A stretch of DNA of 64,000 bases from Tabrizicola_A sp965284335 (lineage in GTDB: Bacteria > Pseudomonadota > Alphaproteobacteria > Rhodobacterales > Rhodobacteraceae), in the NCBI RefSeq assembly GCF_965284335.1, contig NZ_OZ260076.1, one strand, 5' to 3'. Shown one piece after another: positions 24,991 through 34,378 of the stretch (its first letter is position 1; each line of letters begins with the position of its first letter). The notes below the pieces were generated by a model that saw only the letters and a list, made by a program, of their open reading frames with translations, searched no databases and had not been told where the DNA came from. Made by a program: the position numbers and the translations under genes.

Positions 24991-26025
24991 ATGCGCGCGC
25001 CACAAGAGATTGAGGTGATCGCACCAAATCTAAAGCGGCGTTTGTCTGGCGTAACCGCAACGGTCTTGCGGCTGGTTCCCTTGCAAGCCCGCGAGATCGG
25101 CATTGTGACCACCGGTCCGGGCCTGCCGCCAAATTTGCCGCATCTTCCTTTGTGGCGCATTCCGTTTCTGCCCCGGCGCGCGCGGATTTGGCATGCCCGG
25201 CGCAACACGGACCTGTTGGCTGGGGTCATTCTGAAGCGGCTGTTCCGCGTAGACTTGCGGCTGGTCTTTACGTCATCCTCTCCGCGCGCACGCTCGGGGT
25301 GGACGCGTTGGCTGATCGGTCATTGTGCGGCAGTTGTGGCCACCAGCCCGCGCAATGCCGCCGTGATGCCTGCCCAAATTCCTTGCGAAGTCATCCCTCA
25401 TGGGATCGACACCGCTATCTTTTCTCCACAATCGCCCGGTTTCTTTGCCCTGCCCGGCCAAAAGCTTATTGGCTGCTTTGGCCGTATTCGCGAGAAAAAG
25501 GGCAGTGCCGATCTGGTGGCTGCGCTGATTCGGGTTTTGCCAGCCCATCCAGAGTGGAGCGCGGTCTTGATGGGCCGCATTACGACAAAGGAACAGAATT
25601 TCGCAGCGGGCCTGCGCGCTGAGATCCGGGCTGCAGGCCTTGAGCCGCGCATCCTGCTTCTGCCTGAGACCGACCCATCACAGATGCCCGCCGCCTATTC
25701 TGATCTGTCGCTTTACGTTGCACCTTCGCATTACGAAGGTTTTGGACTTACCCCGGTCGAGGCGATGGCCTGTGGCGTCCCCGTTATGGCCAGCCGAGGG
25801 GTCGGCACCTTTGATGATCAGGTGCAAGAAGGCGAAACCGGCCTTTTGGTCCCACCCCGTGATGTCGACGCGCTGGCCGCAGCGCTGAACGATCTTTTGT
25901 CAGACCCCGCGCGATTGGCCAAAATGGCCAAGGTCGCACGCGCCCATGTCGAAACTCATTTTGCCATAGATGCGGAAGCGGCCGCACTGAACCGGCTGTA
26001 TCGCAGGCTGTTGGATCAGCCATGA
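24991..26025 (+). CDS. GT4 family glycosyltransferase, LpcC-like
   Basis: 344 residues. GT-B fold: the N-terminal domain opens with EIEVIAPNLKRRLSGVTAT, a pattern known from rhizobial LPS core mannosyltransferase LpcC. The C-terminal nucleotide-sugar domain has FGRIREKKGSADL and the EX7E motif HYEGFGLTPVEAMACGVPV. It likely adds a core sugar (perhaps mannose) to Kdo2-lipid A. It overlaps the next gene as ATGA. Codon use is less GC-extreme than in neighbours, common for LPS-core genes. Confidence 0.82.
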   Translation: MRAPQEIEVIAPNLKRRLSGVTATVLRLVPLQAREIGIVTTGPGLPPNLPHLPLWRIPFLPRRARIWHARRNTDLLAGVILKRLFRVDLRLVFTSSSPRARSGWTRWLIGHCAAVVATSPRNAAVMPAQIPCEVIPHGIDTAIFSPQSPGFFALPGQKLIGCFGRIREKKGSADLVAALIRVLPAHPEWSAVLMGRITTKEQNFAAGLRAEIRAAGLEPRILLLPETDPSQMPAAYSDLSLYVAPSHYEGFGLTPVEAMACGVPVMASRGVGTFDDQVQEGETGLLVPPRDVDALAAALNDLLSDPARLAKMAKVARAHVETHFAIDAEAAALNRLYRRLLDQP

Positions 26026-26645
26026 CCAGACTTGGCTTTCTCATCGCCCGCAGTTTCAGGCAAGAGGATCGGCTGCAAACTTTGTCTTGCCCGGTCAATG
26101 ACATTGATGCGCTGTTCGCTGGAAAATCGGTGGCGCTGGTCGGCAATGCCCGTAAGTCCGGCCCGGTTGGACAAGGCGCGATGATCGAGGCGGCCGATCT
26201 GGTGATCCGCATCAATGCGGCCCCTATTCCCAGCGCGGCAAGCCATGGCAATCGCACAGATATCTTGGCGCTGGCGGTTGGGCTTTCATCCGCCGAGGTC
26301 GCGCGCATTCGGCCCGGTCGTATCTTTTGGATGAGCCATAAGCGTAAACGCCTGCCTTGGGCTGTTGCCCGATCACCGGGTTTTTTTATGCCTTCGCTGG
26401 AAGATTACCAAAGCCTGAAACAGCGCCTTGGCGCCCCGCCTTCGACCGGCGTTCTTATGATTGATCGACTTGCCAGATCGCGGGCTCGACAGATTTCGAT
26501 TTATGGTTTTGATTTCTTTGCGTCTTTGTCACTGTCGGGCAGCCGCACCGCCACACAAGTGCCCCATGATTTCCGCGCCGAGCAACGATTTGTAGAAAAT
26601 CTGCTGTCGAAAGACAGCCGATTTGACCTGATCACTGCGCCTTGA
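26022..26645 (+). CDS. GT29-like (sialyltransferase-fold) glycosyltransferase
   Basis: 207 residues. A VALVGNARKSGPVGQG segment with GAMIEAADLVIRIN resembles the L sialylmotif, PSTGVLMID followed by ISIYGFDFF the S motif, and VPHDFRAEQRF the final His/Glu motif of family GT29. Bacterial members in rhizobia and Rhodobacterales are short, lack a membrane anchor and lie with LPS core genes, as here (ATGA overlap with the GT4 gene). The donor may be CMP-linked, for example CMP-Kdo or a related acid, but this is inference. Confidence 0.72.
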   Translation: MTRLGFLIARSFRQEDRLQTLSCPVNDIDALFAGKSVALVGNARKSGPVGQGAMIEAADLVIRINAAPIPSAASHGNRTDILALAVGLSSAEVARIRPGRIFWMSHKRKRLPWAVARSPGFFMPSLEDYQSLKQRLGAPPSTGVLMIDRLARSRARQISIYGFDFFASLSLSGSRTATQVPHDFRAEQRFVENLLSKDSRFDLITAP

Positions 26646-26751
26646 TGTCACGCGGTTGCGCTTTGCGCTGAAACCCCTTTCCCCAAGTCTCGGCTTGCGC
26701 TAAACGGCCCCGTCCCGGAACGGTCTGGGGCGGATATTGGAGATACCCAAG

Positions 26752-27774
26752 ATGGGCTATAAGGTCGTCGTCGCGGGTGCCACGGGTAACGTGGGCCGCG
26801 AAATGCTGAACATCCTCGCCGAGCGCGAGTTCCCGGTTGATGAGATTGCAGCGCTTGCGTCGCGCAAATCTCTGGGCACTGAGGTTAGCTTTGGCGACAA
26901 AACTCTGAAAACCAAGGATCTTGAGACTTTCGATTTCACGGGCTGGGACATTGCCTTTTTCGCCATCGGGTCGGATGCGACAAAGATTTATGCGCCCAAG
27001 GCCGCCGCCTCTGGCTGCGTGGTGATCGATAACTCCTCGCTTTATCGCTATGATCCGCAGGTGCCCTTGGTGGTGCCAGAGGTGAACGCGGCCGCGGTTG
27101 ACGGCTATAAGGCCAAGATGATCATCGCCAACCCCAACTGTTCCACCGCGCAAATGGTGGTGGCGCTGAAGCCGCTGCATGACCGCGCCAAGATCAAGCG
27201 GGTGGTTGTGGCGACCTATCAATCGGTGTCGGGCACCGGCAAAGAGGCGATTGACGAGCTGTGGAACCAGACCAAGGGCCTTTATGTGCCCGGTCAGGAA
27301 GTGGCTCCCAAGGTTTATCCCAAGCAGATCGCCTTTAACGTGATCCCGCATATCGATGTGTTCTTGGACGATGGCTCGACCAAGGAAGAATGGAAGATGG
27401 TGGCCGAGACGAAGAAGATCCTCGACCCCGCGATCAAGGTGACCGCAACTTGCGTGCGCGTGCCGGTGTTCGTTGGCCATTCCGAAGCGATCAACATCGA
27501 GTTCGAAGAGCCGCTGGATTGGCAAGAGGCGCAAGACATCCTGCGCGAGGCGCCCGGCGTCATGCTGGTCGACAAGCGCGAGGCGGGTGGCTACATCACG
27601 CCCATCGAATGTGTGGGCGATTATGCCACCTATATCAGCCGCGTGCGCGACGACAGCACCATTGAGAACGGCATCAGCCTGTGGTGCGTGTCGGACAACC
27701 TGCGCAAGGGCGCGGCGCTGAACGCGGTGCAGATCGCCGAGGTTCTGGGGAGCCGCTGCCTGAAAAAGGGCTGA
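26752..27774 (+). CDS. asd: Aspartate-semialdehyde dehydrogenase
   Basis: 340 residues. It reduces aspartyl phosphate to aspartate semialdehyde for lysine, threonine, methionine and diaminopimelate. The NADP motif is AGATGNVG at the N-terminus. The catalytic Cys130 lies in NPNCSTAQM, and the acid-base His in VPVFVGHSEA. GGAG is 9 bases upstream of the ATG. The gene is monocistronic, ending in a strong terminator. Confidence 0.97.
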   Translation: MGYKVVVAGATGNVGREMLNILAEREFPVDEIAALASRKSLGTEVSFGDKTLKTKDLETFDFTGWDIAFFAIGSDATKIYAPKAAASGCVVIDNSSLYRYDPQVPLVVPEVNAAAVDGYKAKMIIANPNCSTAQMVVALKPLHDRAKIKRVVVATYQSVSGTGKEAIDELWNQTKGLYVPGQEVAPKVYPKQIAFNVIPHIDVFLDDGSTKEEWKMVAETKKILDPAIKVTATCVRVPVFVGHSEAINIEFEEPLDWQEAQDILREAPGVMLVDKREAGGYITPIECVGDYATYISRVRDDSTIENGISLWCVSDNLRKGAALNAVQIAEVLGSRCLKKG

Positions 27775-27796
27775 GAGCCTGCGAAACGGTAAATTG

Positions 27797-27823
27797 GCCC
27801 CGCCTTAGTGCGGGGCTTTTTTT
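27797..27823 (+). terminator. Rho-independent terminator of asd
   Basis: GCCCCGC, loop CTTAGT, GCGGGGC, then seven T. A textbook intrinsic terminator 22 bases after the asd stop. Confidence 0.95.
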
Positions 27824-27862
27824 ATTGGTGATTCGTTAACCTAGGGGCGGCACAGTGGGGGC

Positions 27863-28339
27863 ATGACACATCATGCCCCTTTCCCCTGTGATCCCCAGCT
27901 TTGGCAGCGCTTTATCTCCGCCTGCCACAGCCGCGATGAAACCCCCGGTGCCGTGCTGCGCGATCTTGTGCGGCTGGAGGTGCAAAAATACGAGCGTCGC
28001 GCTGCGAGGCGTGACGACGTCATCGACGAGCAGCTCCTCGGGCGCCTACGGCTTCTCGTCACGACGGCGCTTGATGCCGCGCAGACCTGGGGGCAGATGC
28101 AGGCTGCACTTCGGGCTGAAGGTTTGGCCTATATCGCCGCCGGAGGTGGCTTGAACCTGATCGACAGCGAAACCGGTGAGGTTTTGTGCAAAGGATCGCA
28201 GGTTGGTCCTGCCTATAGGGATCTGGTGCGCCGCTTTGGCGCGGGATTTCCCGGCCACCCAAGGCCGGGCTTGGCGGCGCTGGCCATGGCGGGCGTCAGG
28301 CCAGCCCCTCGGCCCGCAGAACGGCACGCACCGAATTAG
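27863..28339 (+). CDS. Conserved hypothetical protein with relaxase-tail-like C-terminus
   Basis: 158 residues, not recognised with confidence. The N-terminal half is a charged helical segment (LVRLEVQKYERRAARR). The C-terminal half, TWGQMQAALRAEGLAYIAAGGGLNL to YRDLVRRFGAGFPGHP, resembles the small domain found after some MobA/relaxase proteins. A 27-base sequence within the gene (28034-28060) recurs in an intergenic site at 35899. The 3' end overlaps the convergent aminotransferase gene by 44 bases. Chromosomal location gives no mobilisation context. Confidence 0.6.
   Translation: MTHHAPFPCDPQLWQRFISACHSRDETPGAVLRDLVRLEVQKYERRAARRDDVIDEQLLGRLRLLVTTALDAAQTWGQMQAALRAEGLAYIAAGGGLNLIDSETGEVLCKGSQVGPAYRDLVRRFGAGFPGHPRPGLAALAMAGVRPAPRPAERHAPN
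28034..28060 (+). repeat. 27-base repeat, copy 1 (inside a coding region)
   Basis: CTCCTCGGGCGCCTACGGCT with its following seven bases matches 35899-35925 at 26 of 27 positions. Here it is read as codons for LLGRLRLLV in the hypothetical gene. GTGACG/CGTCAC flank it as a small inverted pair, so it may be a palindromic element that entered the gene in frame. Confidence 0.55.
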
Positions 28340-29645
28340 CGGTCTTGTCGACGATCTCGGTCAGCTCATCATCGGTGCAATTGTAGGGCGGGGCCAGAAT
28401 CACGATGTCGCCGCTGAACCCATCAACGTTGCCCCCCACCGGATAGCAGATCAGCCCGTTCTCCATCGCCTGCGCGCGGATTTTCATGAACAATTTTCGA
28501 TCCTTGTCAAAGGGCTGTTTCGACACCTGGTCGGCCACAATCTCCAGCGCGATGAAATGGCCGCGGCCGCGAATGTCGCCCACCGCGTCCACCCCGGCAA
28601 AAGCATCGGCAAGCCAGCCCTTAAGCCGCGGACCATTGGCGGCCACCTTTGCCACCAACCCCTCGCGTTCAACAATCTTTTGCACCGCCACACCGGCAGC
28701 GCAGGCGGCGGTATGGCCGGTAAAGGTGTGGCCGGTGCCAAAGGCCCCATCCGCGGCGCGGATCGCCTGCCAAACCGCCGTGGTGCAGATCGCAGCGCCC
28801 AAGGGCTGATAGCCGCCCGCCAAGCCTTTGGCGATAGACATGATATCAGGCTCCACCCCGTCATGGGCCAGCGCGCGCCATGTGCCGCAGCGCCCCGATC
28901 CCGACATCACCTCATCCGAGATCATCAGCACCCCGTGCCGACTGCAAATTTCGCGCACCGCTTTGGCATAGCCGGGCGGTGCCGGCACACAGCCCCCCGC
29001 CGCGCCGACCACGGGTTCAAAGATGAAAGCGGCGATGTTCTCGGCCCCTTCGCGCAGGATCGCGGCCTCCAACTCGGCCGCGCAGGCCGCACCGGCTGTT
29101 TCAGCCGTCGCCCCGGCAATCGGGCGATAGGTGTTGGCGGGCGACAGTTTGATTGAGGGGATAAAGGCACCTTCATAGGCCGCCGTGCGTTCGGCAAAGC
29201 CGGAAACCCCCAGCGCGCCCAACGTGTTGCCATGCCATGACCGTTCCCGCGAGATAAAGCGGCGGCGCGATTTCTGGCCAATAGCGGTTTGATATTGAAG
29301 CGCAATTTTCAGACAGCTTTCCACCGCCTCAGACCCGCCGGTGACATAGACCATCTCTTGCAAACTGCCACCGCAACGGGCGCGGATGATCTCGGTCAGC
29401 TCTTCCAGCGCGTCGGTGGTGAAATTATAGCGGTAGCCATGCGCAATCTGCGCCAGCTGGTCGGTGATCGCGCGGTTCACCTCGGCATTGGCATGGCCAA
29501 GGCAATAAACAGCCGGGCCACCCGATCCATCAATGTATTGCTTGCCAGCTGCGTCCCACAGATAGCTGCCCTTGGCGCGCACCACCTTTGGCAGGGCGCT
29601 GGTTTGGGTCAAAGACGCGGGGTTTGACGATGCGGGGCGTGACAT
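28296..29645 (-). CDS. Class III PLP-dependent aminotransferase
   Basis: 449 residues. Fold type I, subgroup II: GSEAVESCLKIA near residue 105, the cofactor contact SWHGNTLGALG, the Asp of ISDEVMSGSGR and the Schiff-base Lys in SIAKGLAGGYQPLGA. It is close to the omega-amino acid:pyruvate and diamine transaminase branch; the exact donor cannot be read from sequence. It stands alone, with a hydrophobic-residue-poor N-terminus, so it is cytoplasmic. It converges with the preceding hypothetical gene with 44 bases shared. Confidence 0.88.
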   Translation of the reverse strand: MSRPASSNPASLTQTSALPKVVRAKGSYLWDAAGKQYIDGSGGPAVYCLGHANAEVNRAITDQLAQIAHGYRYNFTTDALEELTEIIRARCGGSLQEMVYVTGGSEAVESCLKIALQYQTAIGQKSRRRFISRERSWHGNTLGALGVSGFAERTAAYEGAFIPSIKLSPANTYRPIAGATAETAGAACAAELEAAILREGAENIAAFIFEPVVGAAGGCVPAPPGYAKAVREICSRHGVLMISDEVMSGSGRCGTWRALAHDGVEPDIMSIAKGLAGGYQPLGAAICTTAVWQAIRAADGAFGTGHTFTGHTAACAAGVAVQKIVEREGLVAKVAANGPRLKGWLADAFAGVDAVGDIRGRGHFIALEIVADQVSKQPFDKDRKLFMKIRAQAMENGLICYPVGGNVDGFSGDIVILAPPYNCTDDELTEIVDKTANSVRAVLRAEGLA

Positions 29646-29713
29646 GGCAACTCCTTGGTGTTGCCAGTCAGAGTGTCAGGGCAAAGAACGGCCCGCAAGA
29701 GGGCCGCCCCCAG

Positions 29714-31627
29714 TCAGGCGCGTTTGCCAACTGTCGCCACGCCCAAGACTTCCAACACCTTGGCCTCGATCTCGGGGGCGTTCATGCCGGCGGCGCGATA
29801 CATCGCCTCGGGTGAGGCGTGGTCGATGAAGGTGTCAGGCAAGACCATGGAGCGGTATTTCAACCCCCGGTCAAACACCCCCTCATCCGCCAAAAGCTGT
29901 GCCACATGGCTGCCAAAGCCGCCAATCGCGCCCTCTTCGACGGTGATCAGCGCCTCGTGGTCGCGCGCGAGCTGCAAGATCAGATCGCGGTCCAAAGGCT
30001 TGGCAAAGCGGGCATCGGCAATGGTGGGCGAAAGGCCCTTGGCCGCCAAGGACTCGGCGGCTTTCAGCACCTCGCCCAGACGGGTGCCGAACGACAAAAT
30101 CGCCACGCGGGCCCCCTCCCGGATCATCCGGCCCTTGCCGATTTCCAAAGGCGTGCCCTTGCGGGGCAGATCCACGCCCATCCCCTCGCCGCGCGGATAG
30201 CGAAAGGCGATGGGGCCGTCATCATGCGCGGCGGCGGTGGCAACCATATGCATCAACTCGGCCTCATCGGCGGCGGCCATGACGACCATGCCGGGCAGAT
30301 TGGCCAAAAACGCCACATCGAAAGAGCCTGCATGGGTCGCCCCATCGGCCCCGACCAGCCCCGCGCGGTCAATGGCAAAGCGCACCGGCAGGCGTTGGAT
30401 GGCCACGTCATGCACCACCTGATCGTAACCGCGCTGCAGGAAGGTCGAATAGATCGTGCAGAAGGGCCGCATCCCACCGGCGGCAAGCCCGGCGCAGAAG
30501 GTCACGGCATGCTGTTCGGCAATGCCCACGTCAAAGGTGCGCTTGGGGAACCGCGCGCCGAAAATGTCCAGCCCGGTGCCATCGGGCATGGCCGCCGTGA
30601 CGGCGACGATCTTGGGGTCCACCTCGGCCTCGGCAATCAGCGCTTCGGCAAAGACCTTGGTATAGGAGGGCGCGTTGGAGGGGGCCTTTTTCTGCTCACC
30701 CGTCACCACATCGAACTTGGCGCGGGCATGGCCTCGGTCGGGGGCGTTTTCTGCCGGGGCATAGCCCTTGCCCTTCTTCGTCAGCACATGGATCAGCATC
30801 GGCCCGGTGGCGCGGGCGTGGGCGGTGCGCAGAACCGGCAAAAGCTGGTCCAGATCATGGCCATCAATCGGGCCGACATAGGAAAAGCCCAGCTCCTCAA
30901 AGAGCGTGCCGCCCACCGCCATGCCCTTGACCAATTCCTTGGCCCGGCGCGCGCCTTCGGCAAAGGGTTCGGGCAACAGGCCTGCAAGGCTTTTGGCGGC
31001 TGATTTCAGGTCCTGAAACGGCTCACCGGCATAAAGCCGCGAGAGATAGCTGGAAAAGGCCCCCACCGGCGGGGCGATCGACATTTCATTGTCGTTCAGA
31101 ATGACGAACATCCGCTTTTTCAGATGGCCCGCGTTGTTCATCGCCTCAAACGCCATGCCGGCGGACATGGAGCCATCGCCGATCACCGCCACCGCATCGC
31201 CCGGATCGCCGCCAAGATCCGCCGCCATGGTGAAGCCCAAGGCCGCCGAGATCGAGGTGGAGGAATGGGCCGCGCCAAAGGGATCGTAAGGAGACTCAGA
31301 CCGTTTGGTAAACCCCGACAGCCCGCCTTCGGTGCGCAGGGTGCGGATGCGATCGCGCCGCCCAGTTAGGATTTTATGCGGATAGCACTGGTGGCCGACG
31401 TCCCAAATGATCTTGTCGCGCGGGGTGCTGAACACGGCATGCAGCGCCACGGTCAGTTCCACCACACCAAGCCCCGCGCCGAGATGGCCGCCCGTCACCG
31501 ACACCGCCGAAATCGTCTCGGCGCGCAGCTCATCGGCCAGTTGGCGCAATTCGCGGTCGGTCAGGCCCTTCATGTCGGCAGGCAGCGCGACCCGGTCTAG
31601 AAGGGGGGTAAAGGGACGGTCTGCCAT
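29714..31627 (-). CDS. dxs: 1-deoxy-D-xylulose-5-phosphate synthase
   Basis: 637 residues, normal length. First enzyme of the MEP isoprenoid pathway. The TPP site GDGSMSAGMAFEAMNNAG, the opening HLGAGLGVVELTVALH, the transketolase-like core HDGPIAFRYPRGEG and the AIDRAGLVGADGATHAG segment are complete. It is the last gene of a minus-strand operon with ispA 12 bases upstream, so the precursor and prenyl-chain steps are co-expressed. Confidence 0.97.
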   Translation of the reverse strand: MADRPFTPLLDRVALPADMKGLTDRELRQLADELRAETISAVSVTGGHLGAGLGVVELTVALHAVFSTPRDKIIWDVGHQCYPHKILTGRRDRIRTLRTEGGLSGFTKRSESPYDPFGAAHSSTSISAALGFTMAADLGGDPGDAVAVIGDGSMSAGMAFEAMNNAGHLKKRMFVILNDNEMSIAPPVGAFSSYLSRLYAGEPFQDLKSAAKSLAGLLPEPFAEGARRAKELVKGMAVGGTLFEELGFSYVGPIDGHDLDQLLPVLRTAHARATGPMLIHVLTKKGKGYAPAENAPDRGHARAKFDVVTGEQKKAPSNAPSYTKVFAEALIAEAEVDPKIVAVTAAMPDGTGLDIFGARFPKRTFDVGIAEQHAVTFCAGLAAGGMRPFCTIYSTFLQRGYDQVVHDVAIQRLPVRFAIDRAGLVGADGATHAGSFDVAFLANLPGMVVMAAADEAELMHMVATAAAHDDGPIAFRYPRGEGMGVDLPRKGTPLEIGKGRMIREGARVAILSFGTRLGEVLKAAESLAAKGLSPTIADARFAKPLDRDLILQLARDHEALITVEEGAIGGFGSHVAQLLADEGVFDRGLKYRSMVLPDTFIDHASPEAMYRAAGMNAPEIEAKVLEVLGVATVGKRA

Positions 31628-31639
31628 AATGCTTCCTGT

Positions 31640-32509
31640 TCAATTTTCACGCGCAATAACGAAATGCGCGCAGTCGATCAAGTTTTGCGCGGCAGAGCCA
31701 TAGGCAGACAGCGCGGTTTCAGCGTCATTAATCAAGGAACGGGCCTGTGCCTTGGCCTGATCCAGTCCCAAAAGCGAAACGAAGGTGGCCTTTCCTGCGG
31801 CGGCATCCTTGCCCACGGCCTTGCCCGTCAGGGCCGCATCGCCGGTGACGTCCAGCACATCATCCCAGATCTGAAACGCAAGGCCCAAGGCGGTGGCATA
31901 GCGGCGCAGGGGGGTGGGATCGACCCCAGCCAGAATGGCCCCAGCCTCGGCGGAAAAGCGGATCAGCGCGCCGGTCTTTCCGGCCTGAAGCGCGGTGATT
32001 TCCTCTAGCGTCAGGGGCCGGGCGGCAGTTTCGGCGGCAATGTCCAGCGCCTGACCCAGCACCATGCCTTGGGCCCCGCTGGCCTGCGCCAGCCCCGCCA
32101 CGAGCGCAATGCGGGTGTCGCCAGACCCCAGCGCAGGATCGGTCAACAGCTCAAACGCCAAGGTTTGCAGCGCATCCCCCGCCAGCACCGCCGTGGCCTC
32201 ATCCCATTTGACATGCACGGTCGGCAGGCCACGGCGCAGCGCGTCATCGTCCATGCAAGGCATGTCGTCATGGACCAGCGAATAGGCATGCAGCGCCTCG
32301 ACGGCAGCCGCGGCGCTCAGGGCGTTTTGGGGGGCAACGCCCAGCATCCGGGCCGATTCCAGCACCAAAAATCCGCGCAGCCGTTTGCCGCCGTGGGCGG
32401 CATAGCGCATGGCTTGCACGACCGGGGTCACGCCAAACGTGGCCATGGCATCATCCAGCCGGGCCTGAACGGCAGCCGCGTCGGCCGCCAGTTGGGCGGC
32501 AAAGCTCAC
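31640..32509 (-). CDS. ispA: Farnesyl/geranyl diphosphate synthase
   Basis: 289 residues. First Asp-rich motif DDMPCMDDD at 81-89 and second DDVLDVTGD at 216-224; GGKRLRG binds the isopentenyl diphosphate. The spacing of two residues inside the first motif is the type II bacterial form. It makes C15 (or C10) diphosphate for quinones, undecaprenol and carotenoids. It overlaps xseB by 4 bases and is followed by dxs. Confidence 0.95.
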   Translation of the reverse strand: MSFAAQLAADAAAVQARLDDAMATFGVTPVVQAMRYAAHGGKRLRGFLVLESARMLGVAPQNALSAAAAVEALHAYSLVHDDMPCMDDDALRRGLPTVHVKWDEATAVLAGDALQTLAFELLTDPALGSGDTRIALVAGLAQASGAQGMVLGQALDIAAETAARPLTLEEITALQAGKTGALIRFSAEAGAILAGVDPTPLRRYATALGLAFQIWDDVLDVTGDAALTGKAVGKDAAAGKATFVSLLGLDQAKAQARSLINDAETALSAYGSAAQNLIDCAHFVIAREN

Positions 32510-32748
32510 AGCCCCTCCACCGGGGTGGTGCCAACGGCGCGGCCCTCAGCGGCGCGGATGAGTTCAACCTTTTCTTCCGCCGCCTTCAGCTTGGCCGCGC
32601 AATGCGCCTTAAGCGCGGCGCCCTTTTCATAAAGCGCGATGGATTGTTCCAAGGCCACCTCGCCGCGTTCCAGCTGGGTGACAACCTGTTCCAAGGCGGC
32701 GATGGCCTCTTCGAAACTCATCTCAGATACAGCTTTGTCGGTCATCAT
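32506..32748 (-). CDS. xseB: Exodeoxyribonuclease VII small subunit
   Basis: 80 residues. The conserved helix pair MSFEEAIAALEQVVTQLERG and LEQSIALYEKGAALKAHC is diagnostic. It binds the large subunit XseA to form the single-strand exonuclease; xseA is not in this window. Linkage xseB-ispA-dxs is widespread in proteobacteria. Two consecutive ATG codons give equivalent starts. Confidence 0.95.
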   Translation of the reverse strand: MMTDKAVSEMSFEEAIAALEQVVTQLERGEVALEQSIALYEKGAALKAHCAAKLKAAEEKVELIRAAEGRAVGTTPVEGL

Positions 32749-32762
32749 CCCTGCCCAGTTCT

Positions 32763-33677
32763 TCAGTTTGCCAGAACACCCACATGCGCGGCGACGGATT
32801 GTGTCAACGCGCCCAGATCATAGCCGCCCTCAAGACAGGATACCACCCGCCCGCCCGCGCTATCGGCGGCAATCTCGCAGATGCGGGTGGTGAGCCAGGC
32901 GTAATCCTCGGCCTGCCATGTCAGCCCGGCCAAGGGATCATCGGCATGGGCGTCAAAGCCTGCCGAGATCAGGATAAGTTCGGGCCGCCATTCCGCCAGA
33001 CGGGGAAAGATCACACTGTCATAGACCTGCCGCATCCGCGCGCCGCCCGACCCTTCGGGCAAGGGCGCATTCACGATCTGGCCATGCGCGCCCACCTCAC
33101 GTGGGGAACCCGTGCCGGGATAAAGCGGCATCTGGTGGGAGGAGGCGAACAGGCAGCGGCCCTCGTCCCACAAAAGGTCTTGGGTGCCATTACCGTGATG
33201 GACGTCGAAATCAACGATGGCGACGCGCGACACCCCGTGATGATCCAGCGCGCGTTTGGCGGCGATTGACACCGTGCCAAAGAGGCAAAAGCCCATGGCT
33301 GTGGCGGTTTCGGCATGGTGGCCGGGCGGGCGGCAGGCGACAAAGGCGGTGGTGTCGGCCCCGCCCAGCACCGCATCCACCGCCGCCGCCGCACCGCCCA
33401 CGGCGCGAAGGGCGGCCTCCAGACTGCCGGGTGACAGATAGGTGTCACCGTCGAGTTGCGCCCAAGCCTCGGCCGGAACGGCCGCCGCCACCCGCTCGGC
33501 ATAGGCCAAGGGATGGCAGCGCGTCACCTCCTCCAAGGCCGCCAAAGGCGCCTCGTGCCGGGTAAGGGCCAGCCCCTGCACCCCCGCCTCAACCGCACGC
33601 AAGCGGTCTATCCGCTCGGGGTGGCCGGGGGGCGTGACATGGCCTGCAAAGGCGGGATCGGTGTAAAACTGTGCCAT
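32763..33677 (-). CDS. Histone deacetylase-family amidohydrolase
   Basis: 304 residues. The arginase-deacetylase fold shows RPPGHHAETATAMGFCLF, the zinc site VDFDVHHGNGT and ISAGFDAHADDPL, and the terminal CLEGGYDLGAL. Bacterial relatives deacetylate acetylated polyamines or acetoin-related and short-chain acyl compounds, or proteins. The ATG at 33677 overlaps the petR stop (TGATG). It lies between the regulator pair and xseB in one operon; why is unclear. Confidence 0.9.
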   Translation of the reverse strand: MAQFYTDPAFAGHVTPPGHPERIDRLRAVEAGVQGLALTRHEAPLAALEEVTRCHPLAYAERVAAAVPAEAWAQLDGDTYLSPGSLEAALRAVGGAAAAVDAVLGGADTTAFVACRPPGHHAETATAMGFCLFGTVSIAAKRALDHHGVSRVAIVDFDVHHGNGTQDLLWDEGRCLFASSHQMPLYPGTGSPREVGAHGQIVNAPLPEGSGGARMRQVYDSVIFPRLAEWRPELILISAGFDAHADDPLAGLTWQAEDYAWLTTRICEIAADSAGGRVVSCLEGGYDLGALTQSVAAHVGVLAN

Positions 33678-34378
33678 CAACCGGGCTGCAACATGTAACC
33701 CTCACCGCGCACGGTTTGCAGGAAACGTGGGCGTTTGGGGTCATCTTCGATCTTGCGGCGCAGGCGGGTGATCTGCACATCCACCGCCCGCTCTTGGCCG
33801 GCGCTGTCATCAGAGGGGGCCTCACCCACCAGCTTGTCACGACTGACCGGCTGCCCCGGCTGGGCGGCAAAAACGCGCATCAGCTGCGCCTCGGTCGCGG
33901 TCAGCTTGACCAAATCGGCGCCGCGCCACAATTCACCCCGGTCAATGTCATAGCGCACCGCCCCCAGATGCAGCACTTTGGGCGCCTGTGCCGCAGCACG
34001 CGCCTGCGGCACGCGGCGCAAAATGGCATTGATCCGCAGCAAAAGCTCTTTGGGCTCAAAGGGTTTCACCAGATAATCATCAGCCCCCGCCTCCAGCCCC
34101 TCAATCCGGTTCTGAGTTTCGCCCTTGGCGGTCAGCAAAAGGATCGGCACCGACATCTGCGCGCGCAGATCACGGGTCAGGGTGATGCCATCCTCGCCCG
34201 GCATCATCACATCTAAGATCAGCATGTCGAATTCCAAGCCCGACAACAGCCGCCGCGCCTGCGCCGCGTCCCGTGCCGTGGTCACCAAAAACCCGTTGCG
34301 GATCAGGAATTTCTGCAACAAGCCCCGGATGCGCTCGTCATCATCGGCGACCAGAAGATGTGCCTGTGGTTCACTCAT
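33677..34378 (-). CDS. petR: OmpR-family response regulator, PetR-like
   Basis: 233 residues. Receiver domain with acidic pocket D12-D14, phospho-acceptor Asp56 in LILDVMMPG and Lys in LVKPFEP; winged-helix output domain from about residue 130 ending with VRGEGYMLQPG. In Rhodobacter capsulatus the petP-petR pair lies upstream of petABC and affects cytochrome bc1 expression. Here the order MarR-regulator then this gene (ATGA overlap) supports the same pair. No histidine kinase is adjacent. Confidence 0.85.
   Translation of the reverse strand: MSEPQAHLLVADDDERIRGLLQKFLIRNGFLVTTARDAAQARRLLSGLEFDMLILDVMMPGEDGITLTRDLRAQMSVPILLLTAKGETQNRIEGLEAGADDYLVKPFEPKELLLRINAILRRVPQARAAAQAPKVLHLGAVRYDIDRGELWRGADLVKLTATEAQLMRVFAAQPGQPVSRDKLVGEAPSDDSAGQERAVDVQITRLRRKIEDDPKRPRFLQTVRGEGYMLQPG

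Noticed and set aside
29819..31003. 394-codon plus-strand open frame over dxs
   Set aside because: Antisense to a fully conserved dxs.
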